5,964 nt of DNA, taken from assembly GCA_947038745.1 (NCBI GenBank), contig CAMQXE010000089.1:1-5964 (forward strand). The letters are read 5' to 3'. A program made the translations under genes and the position numbers. The notes under the pieces were generated by a model. That model was not told the origin of the DNA, did no database searches, and was given only the letters and a program-made list of their open reading frames with translations. This DNA is from an uncultured Propionibacteriaceae bacterium (lineage in GTDB: Bacteria; Actinomycetota; Actinomycetes; Propionibacteriales; Propionibacteriaceae). This document shows positions 5,233-5,964 of this stretch, in pieces (position 1 is the stretch's first letter; every line of letters starts with the position of its first letter).

Positions 5233-5964
5233 CCCTCGAATAGGGCTTTACCCAGATAGCTACCTGAGACGAACCCCGGCGGAATAACGAATACCGCTGA
5301 ACCAATCGTCATGGCATAGGGGTTAAGAGAACTGCCCTCATCAAGAGACTGCAAGATCGGCACTAGTTGTTTTTCGATATTAGCCTGATAGCTCAACAGA
5401 ACCAGCCCCATCGTTTGCTCCACGCCCCCAGGAACACGCTCCTCGTGGGTGTAGTTCAAGCCCTGCCGCAAAATCTTGGTTCCTGGGCTTCGCGCTAGTC
5501 GAATATGTGCATCTGCCGGAATGATGAGATTGCCTTGTCCATCACGAGCAGCGAGATCAGGACTATCCGTTTCAGTGTTTCCTGTCAGCGGCGCCCCAGT
5601 CGTAGCATGGCGACCAATAACAAGATCTTTCTTAGCCGTGGAAAGTTTGTCCCAGGTTGAGACGTCATATTGGATTCGACGTATTGCCAGCGTGGTTCCG
5701 CCGGTAAACCATCCTGCGGTATCTGGCCAGACACAAGCATCAAGCTGAGTGGTTGTTGGGTTGCCGCTACCTAGCATGTGGCCCAGAAGCGTGCGCCCAG
5801 TGGTAGCGTCGCCGTCTGCGTTCGTACCGCGCCAACTGCCATGTTGGACCCAGCGCAGTGCAGCTACTTCTTGCGCTTGCTGAATCAATACTCGTGATGC
5901 GTAAGCAACCGTCGTTGGATCATCAGCAGCAATGACAAGGAGCAGATCGCCACCAGACCAACGT
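5229..5964 (-). CDS. Dyp-type haem peroxidase, C-terminal part; N-terminus beyond the window
   Basis: The frame is open from the right edge to TAA at 5229, giving 244 residues that match the C-terminal half or more of a Dyp-type (EfeB-like) peroxidase. A TTG at 5888 begins no gene: the conserved SGGDLLLVIAADDP stretch is coded upstream of it. Visible blocks, numbered from the edge, are RTLLGHMLGSGNP (57-69), GGTTLAIRRI (88-97), IGRHATTGAPL (116-126), DAHIR (151-155) with the probable proximal haem ligand His153, ILRQG (164-168) with the probable distal Arg166, and GSAVFVIPPG (221-230). These haem enzymes use hydrogen peroxide on dyes, porphyrins or unknown natural substrates; many are Tat-exported, but that end is outside the window. 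The GxxDG motif that normally carries the distal catalytic Asp reads GHMLG, with Leu64 in its place. The frame is otherwise intact, so this is either a variant or an inactive enzyme. Confidence 0.88.
   Translation of the reverse strand, partial: RWSGGDLLLVIAADDPTTVAYASRVLIQQAQEVAALRWVQHGSWRGTNADGDATTGRTLLGHMLGSGNPTTTQLDACVWPDTAGWFTGGTTLAIRRIQYDVSTWDKLSTAKKDLVIGRHATTGAPLTGNTETDSPDLAARDGQGNLIIPADAHIRLARSPGTKILRQGLNYTHEERVPGGVEQTMGLVLLSYQANIEKQLVPILQSLDEGSSLNPYAMTIGSAVFVIPPGFVSGSYLGKALFEG
5231..5247 (+). terminator. possible terminator hairpin at the convergent gene ends
   Basis: AGCCCT (5231-5236) pairs perfectly with AGGGCT (5242-5247) around the 5-base loop CGAAT. On the plus strand it begins inside the phosphatase stop codon and is followed only by TTA, so the T-run is very short. 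On the minus strand it lies within the last codons of the peroxidase gene and is followed by AACG, with no T-run. The position, immediately after the phosphatase, is what makes a terminator plausible; the stem is short and could be chance. Confidence 0.35.

Noticed and set aside
5886..5888. TTG 5888 as start of a short 219-residue peroxidase gene
   Set aside because: The frame stays open to the window edge and the upstream residues match conserved Dyp sequence (SGGDLLL), so the gene is cut by the window edge and does not start here.
1..5964. A new defence, mobile or biosynthetic system
   Set aside because: Apart from the metalloprotease, lipoprotein and methyltransferase substrates, every gene belongs to a known family with a known general role. 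There are no repeats, integrase, transposase or toxin-antitoxin features.

Overview
The window is a densely packed piece of an actinobacterial chromosome. By eye the base composition is only moderately GC-rich, lower than in Streptomyces or Mycobacterium. The actinobacterial assignment rests on four things: the HEXXH metalloprotease family found next to tilS in that phylum, an LppM-type lipoprotein, a short tilS lacking the long C-terminal extension, and frequent GTG starts. The genus cannot be named from this sequence. I found no RNA gene, mobile element or CRISPR array. No stretch longer than 34 bp lies outside a gene.

Layout. Six genes lie on the minus strand between 3691 and 1 and read as one operon: crcB2, crcB1, ppa, zinc metalloprotease, tilS and an LppM-like lipoprotein that runs off the left edge. 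Successive genes overlap by 4, 1, 1 and 4 nt, apart from one 19-nt gap between crcB1 and ppa. On the plus strand, divergent from crcB2 across 34 bp, is a two-gene unit: a TRM11-like SAM-dependent methyltransferase (3726-4739) and a SixA-type histidine phosphatase (4732-5232). A Dyp-type haem peroxidase on the minus strand enters from the right edge and ends at 5229, meeting the phosphatase tail to tail with their last codons overlapping.

How the genes may work together. The two CrcB subunits probably form a fluoride channel. The next gene, family I pyrophosphatase, is a classic fluoride-sensitive enzyme, so the head of the operon looks like fluoride export joined to a fluoride target. The rest is housekeeping (TilS) or cell-envelope and unknown (metalloprotease, lipoprotein). 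The methyltransferase and phosphatase are translationally coupled, but their shared purpose is not evident.

The points most worth a second look are these: the peroxidase carries Leu where the distal catalytic Asp of its GxxDG motif should be; the two CrcB proteins differ at the Phe-box; a short palindrome between the divergent genes could act as a shared -10 element and would make crcB2 leaderless; and dacB, hpt and ftsH, the usual neighbours of this metalloprotease and tilS, are absent here. I found no clearly undescribed system.
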